This document shows, piece after piece, positions 1 through 8,729 of a stretch of 64,000 nt of DNA. Source of the stretch: Desulfosarcina alkanivorans (GTDB lineage: Bacteria; Desulfobacterota; Desulfobacteria; Desulfobacterales; Desulfosarcinaceae). The first letter of the stretch is position 1. Each line of letters starts with the position of its first letter. The stretch is from assembly GCF_009688945.1 (NCBI RefSeq), contig NZ_AP021874.1:1240001-1304000 (forward strand), given 5' to 3'. Under the pieces are notes generated by a model, which saw only the letters and a list, made by a program, of their open reading frames with translations, was not told the DNA's origin and ran no database searches. The translations under genes were made by a program, and so were the position numbers.

Positions 1-1735
1 TGGCCCCCCGCCAATTGGCCCCCCGGTCGTCGATCATGTGAAGGGTTGCCTGCAGCAGGTTGGCGTTGGACAGGTCGGCATCCTGCAAAACGGCATAGGA
101 AAAGTCGGCATAGGGAACGGCAGCATGTTTGAAACCGGCACGGACCAGATTGGAGCGGGTGAATTCCACCCGGTCCATGCGCGCAGCGGCAAAATCCGCA
201 TCCTCAGCCATCGCGTCGGCAAAACAGGCGCACCTTAAATCGGCGGCATGAAACACCGTTTTCGTCAACAGCGCCTTGGTAAAATTGGCCGTATGGCAGT
301 TGGCCTGTCTCAAACTGCCGCCGGAAAGGTCGGCAGCGGCAAAATTGGCCTGCTTGCAATTGGTGCGGTCCAAGACGGTATTTTTCAGGTTGCTGCCTTC
401 AAAATCGCAGTCGGTGAAATCGCAGCCGGACAGATTCAGGCCTTCGAAGCGGCAATTTTTCATTTCGCAGGTTTTCATGATGGTGGCCGCCAGGGTCACG
501 CGGGTAAAATCCACCGCCTCGAAATCAGCCCTCCGGATCTTGGCGTCCGTGAGGTTCATCCCGTTAAAGTCACATTGTTCCAGGTCGCAGCCATCCATAA
601 CGGCGTCTTTGAAACTGACATTGTTCAGGCAGGCCTGGGTAAAAATGGCGTCGGTGATCAGTGCTCTGGAAAAATCGGCCCCGGTAAGATCCGCACCTGT
701 AAAATCGGCATCGTTCAGCTGGCAGCCGACGAATTTGGCATCCTGAAGCCGGGCTCCCGCAAAATCCGTGCCGGACAAGTCCATGCCGCTGAAATCGATG
801 CCGGTGATGCGGCAATTGGTAATGGAAATGTTTTCAAGGTTTGAGCGTGAAAAACGGGCGCCGCTCAGATCCGAGTCCGCAAATACGGCATCGCTCAGGT
901 CGCGGTAGGAGAGATCGAGGCCGGACAGGTTCGATTCGATGAATTGGCATTGCTGCAAATTGGCCGGCAGCTGCTTGACCGGCCGCAGGTCCGTGTTCTG
1001 GAACACCACCCCTTTAAAATTGGCAGTGGCGAAATCGCATCCGGCCAGTTCACATGCGATGATTTGGCTGCCGGCCATGTGGGCGGTCGTAAATCCGGCA
1101 TCGGATAAATCGGTCCGGTCGAAAAGGGTCCGAATGAGCTGAGCCTTGCCGAAATCGGCTGCCGACAGGTCGCACTGGGAAAATCGGCTGTTTTCCAGGT
1201 CGGCTTCAACGAAGGATGCCGCTTTCATCACTGTCTTTGCGAATTCGCAGCCCCGGGCCGAAGCGCCGCTGAAATCGGCCCTGCGGAAAACGGAGACACC
1301 GCGCCTGAACCCCAGGATCCCGAGGCCCTTCAACTGATCGACGGCCAGCCCCGGAAGCTTGAGGTGTTCGAAGGAAACAATCGCCTGGGAGGAGTCCTTG
1401 ACCGGGATGTTGTCCGAGAAAAACATCGCCCCGGTGAGCCTGGCCCGGGCAAACCTGGCCCCGCCGGCACTGGCGTTGATGATGATGGCGCCGGTGAGAT
1501 CGGAACCGGAAAAGTCCGAGTCCTGTATGTCGCAATTATTGAACAGAATATCAGAAAGATGAGCATTCAAGAGCTGGATTCGCGACAGATTGCACGCGTT
1601 GAATTTGGTGCCCGGAAGTTGTGCGTCGGCCAGATGCATCCCTGCAAGGGTCTCTTCAGAGAAAAGCGCGCCCGCTATGACCTCTCCGGCCCTCAGCTGT
1701 TCGAGTAACGTATTAAAATCAGGGATTCCTTGCAT
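1..1735 (-). CDS. Pentapeptide repeat protein, C-terminus off the window
   Basis: The frame stays open from an ATG at 1735 to the left edge, giving at least 578 residues; the stop lies outside. From about residue 45 almost every fifth residue is Leu or Phe with Ala/Ser/Cys two positions earlier, the A(D/N)LxX pattern that folds as a right-handed quadrilateral beta-helix. There is no signal peptide or membrane segment. The ATG follows the stop of the upstream DUF2169 gene by two bases (TGATAATG), so the two are translationally coupled. Residues 115-150 interrupt the repeats. As the last visible gene of the T6SS tail it is probably an accessory or cargo protein of the VgrG spike; the repeat fold itself gives no activity. 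The family is clear, the role is inferred. Confidence 0.85.
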   Translation of the reverse strand, partial: MQGIPDFNTLLEQLRAGEVIAGALFSEETLAGMHLADAQLPGTKFNACNLSRIQLLNAHLSDILFNNCDIQDSDFSGSDLTGAIIINASAGGARFARARLTGAMFFSDNIPVKDSSQAIVSFEHLKLPGLAVDQLKGLGILGFRRGVSVFRRADFSGASARGCEFAKTVMKAASFVEADLENSRFSQCDLSAADFGKAQLIRTLFDRTDLSDAGFTTAHMAGSQIIACELAGCDFATANFKGVVFQNTDLRPVKQLPANLQQCQFIESNLSGLDLSYRDLSDAVFADSDLSGARFSRSNLENISITNCRITGIDFSGMDLSGTDFAGARLQDAKFVGCQLNDADFTGADLTGADFSRALITDAIFTQACLNNVSFKDAVMDGCDLEQCDFNGMNLTDAKIRRADFEAVDFTRVTLAATIMKTCEMKNCRFEGLNLSGCDFTDCDFEGSNLKNTVLDRTNCKQANFAAADLSGGSLRQANCHTANFTKALLTKTVFHAADLRCACFADAMAEDADFAAARMDRVEFTRSNLVRAGFKHAAVPYADFSYAVLQDADLSNANLLQATLHMIDDRGANWRGA

Positions 1736-1737
1736 TA

Positions 1738-3948
1738 TCACCCTGCCCGGCTTCGGTTAAGTTGGGTCATCTTGAGATTGGCCTTCTCAAAGCGCGTCTG
1801 GTCGACGGTGGCATTCAGAAATTCAGCCCCGTAAAGGTTGGCATTGCGGCAATCGCAGCGTGTCAGGTCAGCCCCTTCGAAGCTGCTCTCCAGCAGGTTG
1901 GCATAGACCAGGTCCGCATTGGAAAGATCGGCTTTCTCGAAACGGGCATTTTTCAGGTCTGCGGCGCTCAGCCTGGCGGAACGCAGCCTGGCTTTGGAAA
2001 AACTGGCGCCCGCCATTCTGGCAAAAGAGAAATCAGCGTCCCTGAGATCGGCCGATTCCCAAATGGATTCTTCTGCTTTTACCTGCCTGAACGACCCGCC
2101 GTTAAACGCGCATTTTTCCGAGGCCCTCAGTTCGGTAAGGTCGGCGCCATCCATTACCACATCGGGTCCTTGCGCCGCTTCGAGCGTGGCTTCCACCAAA
2201 TTCGCACCGGACAGGTTGGATTGAGCCAGATTGGCGGCCGACAGGTCAGCACCCGCCAGATCCGTATGGACCAAACTGGCGCCGGACAGATCGGCTTCAA
2301 TGAAACTGGCCCCCGTGGCATCCGCCTTTTCAATTCTGGCCCGGGTCAACCGGGCACTGTCGAATACCGCATCGGTGATGGTGGCCCCGGTCATATCGAT
2401 ACCCGTGCAGTTGGCCATGGAAAAATCGGCGTCAGTCAAATTGGCCTTTTTGAAGCTGGCTCCCGAAAGGTCAACGTCAGCCATCACCGCGCCGGTCAGA
2501 TCGGCCCCGTCGAATACGGCCCCGGAAAGATTGGCGCGGGTCATGACGGCCTCCTGCAGCATCCCGCCACTGAAATCAAGGCCGGACAGGTCCAGATCCT
2601 CAAGATTGAGGCCGGCAATATTTCCGGTATCGTTGAACCGGGCCGCAACGCTTTCCCGGGTGAGTTCGGGCGCCGGTGGATCCAATCGATCGAGCCCCAA
2701 CTCCCGGAGAACCCGTTCCTCCTCCAGTTTGTCCGCCGCACTGGGCCCCTGCGGATGGTCCGGGTCCATTCCCGCTTCCTTCATGGCTTTGCAATAGGAA
2801 GCCTCGGCTTCGGCGATCAGCGTCTCGGTATCGTCACCGATTTCGGGGGCCGGCTCCTCCGGGGGCGCCGCCTCCTCCCACAAGGCCTCTTCTTCTCTCA
2901 TCCTTTGATACAGCAAATTCTCATAGTAAGAGACGGGTTCAGGCGTGTGGCCGATCTGTTCAGAAGCGATCAGAATCTGCTCAACCTCTTCGAATTCCTC
3001 GGAGAGCACCCGGGTCCAACCGCGCCACACCAGCACGACCTTCTCATTGTCCATATCCACCCACAGGGTGTCCAGGTTCATCACCACTTCCGAAAACGGC
3101 TCTTTACCCGAACGGTCCGCAGCTGTGCAGTTCACAAAACAGCGCGTTTGGAGGCCGGCAAGCCGGGACCGGTAATCTTGACGCTCCCCATGGAGATTCT
3201 CGAAATAAAGCGCTTCATCACCCCGCAAGAATTGGGTCTGGAGCCCTTGGGGCGCCGCATTGAAATATCGCCAGTCCATGTCTTCCGCAAACCAGGGCCA
3301 GCGGGTTTTCAGGTACGACCCTTTGTAGGACCCCAGTTTGGATTTGCGCTGGGCCCATTCCCGATGAATCGGCCCGAACCCCGCCGGTTCCAGCCTGGAG
3401 AGCGGCGTGGCCATTTGTTCGCCGGGTTGCATGATATTCGGCAGGTACCTTCTGGTGACGGCGCCCCGGTCCTCCGTTTTGGCGTAACCCCTGCCGGTGG
3501 GATTTTCCTTGAACCCCTTGCCGCCGTAGCTGTAATCGTAGCGCAACGCCATTTTTTGAAAGGGCTCCGGGTCGGTGGCAATCGGTCCCATCCAGTAACG
3601 GTCCCCATATACGGTCAGCGAGCGAACCACATCGCCCACCTGAAAACTGACCCTGCGGGCCGGGGTCAAGGTGCCTTGGGGAGCATGGCAGTGCCCCGCA
3701 AGGCTCAGGTCAGCCAGAGGCTTGTAACAGGCGAAGTCGGTGGCATAGCGGGGGCCGCCCTGCATCTCCTCGTCGTCTTCATAATATTCATCCCCGGTGG
3801 GCAGTTGCTGTTCGGCGGAAAGCACCACCACCCCGTCAGGAACAAGGTCGAAAGTGCCTTTGACGATCAAGGTCAGCGAATGGCCCGGAAAGGGCATTCT
3901 CCCGGCCATGTATCCAAAAGTAAACGGCGTGTCGTTAATGATATCCAC
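1738..3948 (-). CDS. DUF2169 domain and pentapeptide repeat protein (T6SS accessory/adaptor)
   Basis: This 736-residue protein starts at GTG. Residues 1 to about 330 look like DUF2169 (opening MDIINDTPFTFGYMAG, then a beta-rich domain with GDRYW and YDYSYGG motifs). An acidic Pro/Glu-rich linker spans about 340-440. From about 455 to the end there are continuous pentapeptide repeats (ADLTGA, ANLSGA types). DUF2169 proteins are known in T6SS vgrG clusters, where at least one (in Agrobacterium) acts as an adaptor that loads a PAAR-linked effector onto VgrG. Position downstream of vgrG and immediately before a second pentapeptide protein fits that role. Which effector it would load is not visible here. 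The start is supported by a short AGGT about nine bases upstream and by similarity beginning at residue 2. Confidence 0.85.
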   Translation of the reverse strand: MDIINDTPFTFGYMAGRMPFPGHSLTLIVKGTFDLVPDGVVVLSAEQQLPTGDEYYEDDEEMQGGPRYATDFACYKPLADLSLAGHCHAPQGTLTPARRVSFQVGDVVRSLTVYGDRYWMGPIATDPEPFQKMALRYDYSYGGKGFKENPTGRGYAKTEDRGAVTRRYLPNIMQPGEQMATPLSRLEPAGFGPIHREWAQRKSKLGSYKGSYLKTRWPWFAEDMDWRYFNAAPQGLQTQFLRGDEALYFENLHGERQDYRSRLAGLQTRCFVNCTAADRSGKEPFSEVVMNLDTLWVDMDNEKVVLVWRGWTRVLSEEFEEVEQILIASEQIGHTPEPVSYYENLLYQRMREEEALWEEAAPPEEPAPEIGDDTETLIAEAEASYCKAMKEAGMDPDHPQGPSAADKLEEERVLRELGLDRLDPPAPELTRESVAARFNDTGNIAGLNLEDLDLSGLDFSGGMLQEAVMTRANLSGAVFDGADLTGAVMADVDLSGASFKKANLTDADFSMANCTGIDMTGATITDAVFDSARLTRARIEKADATGASFIEADLSGASLVHTDLAGADLSAANLAQSNLSGANLVEATLEAAQGPDVVMDGADLTELRASEKCAFNGGSFRQVKAEESIWESADLRDADFSFARMAGASFSKARLRSARLSAADLKNARFEKADLSNADLVYANLLESSFEGADLTRCDCRNANLYGAEFLNATVDQTRFEKANLKMTQLNRSRAG

Positions 3949-3957
3949 GGAATAGAC

Positions 3958-4494
3958 CTATGGTTGCCTGTTGTTTTTTTTCACGCTCGCATTGGCCGCC
4001 TGGTTCAGCAAATCCGCAAACCGGACCAGGTCCGACAGGATCGGTTCGAGGATATCCGCCGGAATATAGTGCCCGTTGCCGTAGTTCATGGAACAGGCCA
4101 CGTTGTCGAAACGCGCTTCGATAAATTCGCATCTCCGCTTCCACTTCCGGCGCAAAAGGTCGGCAAATTCGATCAGTTCAGCAGAAGCGGCAATTTTCTC
4201 GCCCACATCCGGGGGGGCCGTGCGCTCGGTGAAAAACCGGTCGAACCGGGCATCACCGGTATCGAAATTGGCGGTCTTGTAGATGTTGCTCAATTTCAAG
4301 TTGGGAATGTGGCGCATAAAAACGGTAACCGAAGCGCTTTCCGGCAAAACCTTGACGAAATGCCCTTTGAACTTTCCGGAATATTCGTTGAAGCTTCTCG
4401 GCGATGATCCGGGCTTCTCCTTTAATCCAAGATTTTTTGCAACTTCGGGCAGTTTTTTTTTGGCCATGAAACGGCCGACACCAAAAAAATCCAT
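3958..4494 (-). CDS. Hypothetical protein between vgrG and the DUF2169 gene
   Basis: I do not recognise this 178-residue protein. It is basic at its N-terminus (MAKKKLPEVAKN) and mostly soluble, with alternating helix-like segments such as ELIEFADLLRRKWKRR and PILSDLVRFADLLNQA. The ATG at 4494 is chosen because GGAG lies about 11 bases upstream. The same frame extends to a TTG at 4596, which would add about 34 residues containing one hydrophobic stretch (CVIILSLLVGSFILG); I consider that less likely but cannot exclude it. Lying between VgrG and a DUF2169 adaptor, it could be a chaperone, a tip extension or a small cargo protein. This is an inference from position only. Confidence 0.6.
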   Translation of the reverse strand: MDFFGVGRFMAKKKLPEVAKNLGLKEKPGSSPRSFNEYSGKFKGHFVKVLPESASVTVFMRHIPNLKLSNIYKTANFDTGDARFDRFFTERTAPPDVGEKIAASAELIEFADLLRRKWKRRCEFIEARFDNVACSMNYGNGHYIPADILEPILSDLVRFADLLNQAANASVKKNNRQP

Positions 4495-4614
4495 ATGGCA
4501 AAAGTCTCCGAGAATAAAGGATCCTACCAGCAATGACAGAATAATGACGCACGTTGTGATTCCAGGTTTCACCGGCCTGACCCCGATCGGTGGCAAGAAA
4601 GATTGGAACAGGAT

Positions 4615-4629
4615 GCCGCCGGAGGCGGC
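4615..4629 (-). other. GC-rich hairpin abutting the vgrG stop
   Basis: A perfect 6-bp inverted repeat (GCCGCC with GGCGGC, three-base loop) begins directly after the vgrG TAA. There is no T-run behind it on the minus strand, so it is not a standard intrinsic terminator. It could reduce read-through or protect the mRNA 3' end. Confidence 0.35.
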
Positions 4630-6915
4630 TTATCCAATATCCTTGATATTTTTGGCCGTAAATTTGCCCTTGACGGCCTTTACCTCGCTGGCGTTCAGGT
4701 TGATCCGTTTACCGGCCTGGATCACGATGCCGCCCGCGGCTTTGTATTCGCTGTTGGCCTTGGAATAAAAATTGAGATCGCTTCCCTGTTTGACCGTCAC
4801 CTTGGTGCCCTTGGCATCGATCAGGGCGCCCTTGGCATCCAGTTTCAGTATGCCCTCTTTCCCTTTGCCGCCGGCCATTTCAATATAATCTTTGGATCCG
4901 TAAAAAAGATGCCCGTCGGACAATCTGTCCCGGTCGGCGTAGTTTTTCGTAACTTCCTTGGATTGATTAATGGTGACTTTGCCGCCGATCAACGTTTCGT
5001 GTTTTCCGCCTGCAAAAATTTCGCTTTGCAAGGCCACCGTATGGTTCTGTTTGATCCCCCCGAAAAATTCGTATGTCGCCCCGAGAATCGTATATTTGGC
5101 CTCACCGGAAATAAGATGCCGGTTATTGCTGTCGGTCTGGTATTGGATACTTTTACCCAGTTCGATAAACGAATTGTGGCTGGGTGAGGCCAACCTCATG
5201 AAGCCTGCCGCTGCATCCAGAACCACCTCATTGCCGTATTTATCCCTGATCTGGATCCCTTCGGCCTCTCTCATGAGGATTTCATTTCCGCAGGCCTGGG
5301 TAAGTTCGATATCAGGGCCGGAGGCCTTCATATGGATTTTGTTGCCGCACTCCTGTTTAATTTCGATATCGGGGCTGCTTTCGTGCAGGTAGATTTCATT
5401 GCCGTTGGCCTGCTTGATCTTGATGAACTTGTCCCCGTCCTTGTCCTCGATAACGATATCGTTGTCGTTCCAGCTGCGGATCACGCTCCTGGTCTTTTCG
5501 TCGGGCAGGACGTCGTGGGGCTGGTTGTTTCCGTTGTAGACCCGTCCGGTGATGATCGGCCGGTCCGGATCGCCCTCCTCGAAGTCGACGATCACCTCGT
5601 GGCCGATGTGCGGAATGAACATGGCCCCCCAGCCGGCCCCGGCCCACTGCTGGCTGACCCGGATCCAGCACGAACTGTTCTCGTCGTTGGCACCTTCCCG
5701 GTCCCAGATGAACTGGACCTTCACCCGGCCGTGTTCATCCGTGTAGATCTCCTCTCCGGCAGGCCCCACGACAATGGCGGGCTGGGTACCGTCAACGACC
5801 GGCTTGGCGGTCGTACGAGCCGGTCGGAAGGGCACATCCTGGGGAATACAGGTGAAACGGTTGGAATAGGTGGCCACCGATTCGGCACCGGCCAACCCCA
5901 TCGGCTCCGCGGCTTCATGGGTGACGGATACCAGCACATAGGACCTCTCGTTCATATCGGACCGGTAGTAATCCTGAAGATCGAACTTGAACCCGCTTGA
6001 AAAATCCCGGCAGCGGCTTTCTCCGGTGATGGTCGTGACCTGCGCCTCCTCCTCCTGGATCCGGAAATTGGCCAGCCGGTCGCCTTCATCCCGTTTGGTA
6101 TATTTTGCGGGATAGTCATAGACCTCGCGTTCACCGGAGCCCAGGGGCTGCTGGGTGGAGACATCCGTTTTCAGGTCCGCATTGGGCGCCTTGAAATTGT
6201 AGTCATTGACCGTGTATTTGGCGACGCGGATCTCCTGCACCATCTCCAGAAGGGTGATTTTGTCCTCACCGTCCAGCCCGGAATCGTCTGCCTGGTATTT
6301 TGCCTCCGCCTGGTTCGGACAGGCGTCATTCTCATTGGCAGAATCAGCGATGATCAGGGTGTGTTTTTTCTCTTCATGCTTGAAAAAATAAAATATGCCT
6401 TCCTGTTCCATCAACCGGGAAACGAAATTGAAGTCCGTTTCATGATACTGAACGCAATAATCCTTTTTCTCATAGGATCCGGACAGCTTGAGTTCATAGT
6501 CCGTGAAGCCCTGATCGTTAAAAACCTGTTCGATGATGTCCGGAATTGATTTTTTCTGGAATATTCTCGAGTCGGCGGTCCGGGTCAACATCCAGAATGC
6601 CGGCACCATGGTCGCCGTGTAGCTGGAGAATTTGGGTTTTTCCGACCCTTTTGCGGGCAGTCCGCTTTTTTGGGAAAACCTGGAAATCATGCCGTGAAAA
6701 AAGCGCTCCGTGTCGTCGTGAAGCTTGATTCTGACGGTTACCCGCTTACCGATGATTGCCTTGAAATCGATTTCATGGTCTTCGGAAAGAAGATCCAGAT
6801 CGAACTCGAAAAGGCGTGATACCGCCTCTTTCCCCGAAAAGCGGGCTAGCATCAATACGTCTTCCCCCAATGGTGTGTCGATCGAAATCAATTTATTCTC
6901 TTGGGTATAGCCCAT
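4630..6915 (-). CDS. tssI: T6SS spike protein VgrG (TssI)
   Basis: This 761-residue protein has the standard VgrG architecture. The gp27-like part (about 1-370) opens with the LISIDTPLGEDVLML region and contains the YCVQYHETDFNFVSRLMEQEG motif region. The gp5-type OB-fold is around 390-480 (EIYTDEHGRVKVQF, then GWGAMFIPHIGHEV). A C-terminal beta-helix follows, with near repeats ending in CGNEI or YGNEV (about 500-590) and a DUF2345-like tail to residue 761. There is no obvious extra effector domain. It forms the trimeric tip of the Hcp tube and carries effectors, usually with a PAAR cap that is not seen in this window. The start has AAGGAGA upstream. A sigma-70-like promoter about 120 bases upstream suggests that vgrG and its followers can be expressed apart from the core operon. 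Confidence 0.97.
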   Translation of the reverse strand: MGYTQENKLISIDTPLGEDVLMLARFSGKEAVSRLFEFDLDLLSEDHEIDFKAIIGKRVTVRIKLHDDTERFFHGMISRFSQKSGLPAKGSEKPKFSSYTATMVPAFWMLTRTADSRIFQKKSIPDIIEQVFNDQGFTDYELKLSGSYEKKDYCVQYHETDFNFVSRLMEQEGIFYFFKHEEKKHTLIIADSANENDACPNQAEAKYQADDSGLDGEDKITLLEMVQEIRVAKYTVNDYNFKAPNADLKTDVSTQQPLGSGEREVYDYPAKYTKRDEGDRLANFRIQEEEAQVTTITGESRCRDFSSGFKFDLQDYYRSDMNERSYVLVSVTHEAAEPMGLAGAESVATYSNRFTCIPQDVPFRPARTTAKPVVDGTQPAIVVGPAGEEIYTDEHGRVKVQFIWDREGANDENSSCWIRVSQQWAGAGWGAMFIPHIGHEVIVDFEEGDPDRPIITGRVYNGNNQPHDVLPDEKTRSVIRSWNDNDIVIEDKDGDKFIKIKQANGNEIYLHESSPDIEIKQECGNKIHMKASGPDIELTQACGNEILMREAEGIQIRDKYGNEVVLDAAAGFMRLASPSHNSFIELGKSIQYQTDSNNRHLISGEAKYTILGATYEFFGGIKQNHTVALQSEIFAGGKHETLIGGKVTINQSKEVTKNYADRDRLSDGHLFYGSKDYIEMAGGKGKEGILKLDAKGALIDAKGTKVTVKQGSDLNFYSKANSEYKAAGGIVIQAGKRINLNASEVKAVKGKFTAKNIKDIG

Positions 6916-7042
6916 TGCGCATCTCCTTCAATATGTTTCAACAACGGCCGATGTGCCGGGGAAATCCAAATGGTGCCAGGGAGATCTATCGTGCTGCCGG
7001 CAGCGAAAATTCGTGGTCTGATTGCAATCCGCCGGGTCCGTA

Positions 7043-7071
7043 TTTTTAGCAATAATTATTTAACTTGTCAA
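7043..7071 (-). promoter_or_regulatory. Sigma-70-like promoter for vgrG
   Basis: On the minus strand TTGACA (7071-7066) is followed after exactly 17 bases by TAAAAA (7048-7043). This would start transcription near 7036, leaving a leader of about 120 bases before vgrG. It sits in the AT-rich gap after the TssB-TssC fusion gene. Confidence 0.6.
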
Positions 7072-7086
7072 TTTTATTGTTGTTTT

Positions 7087-7102
7087 GGAGGCTATTGCCT
7101 CC
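7087..7102. other. Perfect palindrome upstream of the vgrG promoter
   Basis: GGAGGC and GCCTCC surround a four-base loop, 15 bases upstream of the -35 hexamer and 18 bases after the preceding stop codon. No T-run follows on the minus strand, so a terminator is unlikely. It could be an operator or a mRNA-end hairpin. Confidence 0.4.
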
Positions 7103-7120
7103 CTGAAGTCCCTGGTCCCA

Positions 7121-8686
7121 TCAGACCGTCCAGGGACCCGCCAGCGGACTGGCGGTAGCGGCGACGGATTGAAAGCGCACCAGTTGAATCCGCCCCTCGT
7201 CCCTGAAGGAAACCAATGGCATCAGACCGCAGGCGACCATCTTCTCAATGGCCCGGTCACTCAGAAAGGCCTCCCCACATGGTTTGATGCCCCGCTCCCC
7301 CCTGTCGGTGAACACATGCAGGGGCAGATCGCTCACATCGCTGACGAGCCCCCGGGACCAGTCCCGGCCGTTTCGTGCAAATGTCCGACCAAAGACCAGA
7401 ACCAGGGCAAAAACGGGGTTGGCCCACAGATAGTCTTCATGGTTTACGGGATCGTTCATCTCTTCAAACGCGAAGGCCTCCAGCGGATCGGTATCAGCGC
7501 CGTAAGGCCAGCGGACGATAAAACGGGGCAGCGCCAACCCGATCCAACGGGCTTCGGGCAAGGTTCGCAACACCTGCCAGGCCTGCCGGTCCGCCGGGTC
7601 CGGTTCCAGGGTCCAGTCTGACGGGTCCGGGGCCTCGAAAAGGGAAGGACAGCCGACAAAGCCGGGATCCGCCCCGCCGATAACGGCCGCACCCAGCATC
7701 TGTCCCATGGCCCCCATTCGAGCCAGCACCACGGCATCCGTTTTTGTGGGCAAGAAATGATACATCCCGGCGAGCAGGCTCCAGGATGCCTGTCCACCCT
7801 GCCGACGGAATGGCGCGGCCAGTTTATTATGCAAGGCGGTATCCCGAAGGTCCTCGCAGGCCGTTAAATCCGATGCCAGTTCGGTTTTGGTCACGTCCAG
7901 AAGGCAGACCTCCAATTTTTCGCCGGTTTCCAGGCGCCGGAGGCAATAATCCAGTCCGCGCCAGGCCGACTCGACAGCCTGAAAGTCTGGATGGTGCAAA
8001 AGTCTGCCCATTATTTCGGAGATCGTGCGGTCCACGGCGCCGACCATGGCGTCCTGCTCTTTGGCAATGTCCGGGACCAGGTGCGGGCTGACGATATCAG
8101 CCAGAAAGCGGTCCCAGTCCGTTTGCGGCCCGGTTTTGCCCGGGCCGGCAGATGCAGGCGCACTGGCATCCAGAACCTGATCGAGCAGGCCGGCATGAGT
8201 CTCGCCAGCAAAGTCCGGCTCCCGTGGCGACGAAATGGCCCCCTCGCTGCCCGTCTGCGAAGGTGTCTTGGCCTTGCCTGAAAACCGGGAGGCGATTTCG
8301 GCAAACGTTTCCGCTTTGATCACCCCCTTGCGCAAATCTTTCATCGACTTGAATAGTTGCGAACGACGATAGATCCGGTCCGGATGAAAATCATCCATTT
8401 CCGTGAAGGACAATTCCACGGGCGGCGCGCCGGAACCGGCGGCATCAAGGTTGAGGCTCACGGCCATTTTCTCCATCACTGCGTCAAGATTGTCCCGGTC
8501 CACCCGATGAATCCTGCGCCGGCCGATGTCCGGGTCCCGGCTGTCCACGCCCCGATTGGCCCGCCCGCTGAAATCGCCCAGGATGAGAATCCTGAACGAT
8601 GAATCGGGCTGCGGTTTTAGACCGGTATCCTGAAGGGTGGTGGACATGGAAACGTCGATGCTGTCAAATGTGATGGGATCAGCCAT
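7121..8686 (-). CDS. TssB-TssC fusion-like sheath protein lacking the TssC C-terminal part
   Basis: The 521-residue product joins two sheath-subunit homologies. Residues about 25-125 match TssB: FRILILGDFSGRA, IHRVDRDNLDAVM and MDDFHPDRIYRRSQLF align with ADLSGK, EIDRDNFNQVL and LDDFHPERV of the canonical TssB encoded at 21468-21977. A variable linker rich in Pro/Ser/Gly spans about 130-190. Residues about 190-515 match TssC (VESAWRGLDYCL, LPRFIVRWPYG, NHEDYLWANP against GSWRGLHYLV, VPHILMRQPYG, HGKYLWGNA). The product stops where canonical TssC still has about 110 residues. ATG at 8686 follows AGGAGG by six bases. It is probably a sheath- or baseplate-associated accessory part; polymerisation as a normal sheath looks doubtful. 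Family membership is clear, function is inferred. Confidence 0.85.
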   Translation of the reverse strand: MADPITFDSIDVSMSTTLQDTGLKPQPDSSFRILILGDFSGRANRGVDSRDPDIGRRRIHRVDRDNLDAVMEKMAVSLNLDAAGSGAPPVELSFTEMDDFHPDRIYRRSQLFKSMKDLRKGVIKAETFAEIASRFSGKAKTPSQTGSEGAISSPREPDFAGETHAGLLDQVLDASAPASAGPGKTGPQTDWDRFLADIVSPHLVPDIAKEQDAMVGAVDRTISEIMGRLLHHPDFQAVESAWRGLDYCLRRLETGEKLEVCLLDVTKTELASDLTACEDLRDTALHNKLAAPFRRQGGQASWSLLAGMYHFLPTKTDAVVLARMGAMGQMLGAAVIGGADPGFVGCPSLFEAPDPSDWTLEPDPADRQAWQVLRTLPEARWIGLALPRFIVRWPYGADTDPLEAFAFEEMNDPVNHEDYLWANPVFALVLVFGRTFARNGRDWSRGLVSDVSDLPLHVFTDRGERGIKPCGEAFLSDRAIEKMVACGLMPLVSFRDEGRIQLVRFQSVAATASPLAGPWTV

Positions 8687-8729
8687 AAATCCTCCTTGCA
8701 TCGGGTCCAAAAGACGATTGGAAGTCAAC

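Noticed and set aside
1..1700. Regularly spaced short repeats that could suggest a CRISPR array or tandem repeat.
   Set aside because: The 15-base period is the codon period of pentapeptide repeats within one long open frame. There are no identical repeats of 25-40 bases with unique spacers.
1762..4407. Very long plus-strand open frame opposite the DUF2169-pentapeptide gene and its neighbour.
   Set aside because: It mirrors the regular codon pattern of the pentapeptide repeats on the minus strand and spans two real genes. Its translation has no recognisable family and no ribosome site.
7087..7102. Considered as an intrinsic terminator after the TssB-TssC fusion gene.
   Set aside because: There is no T-run on the minus-strand side; it is kept only as a palindrome near a promoter.
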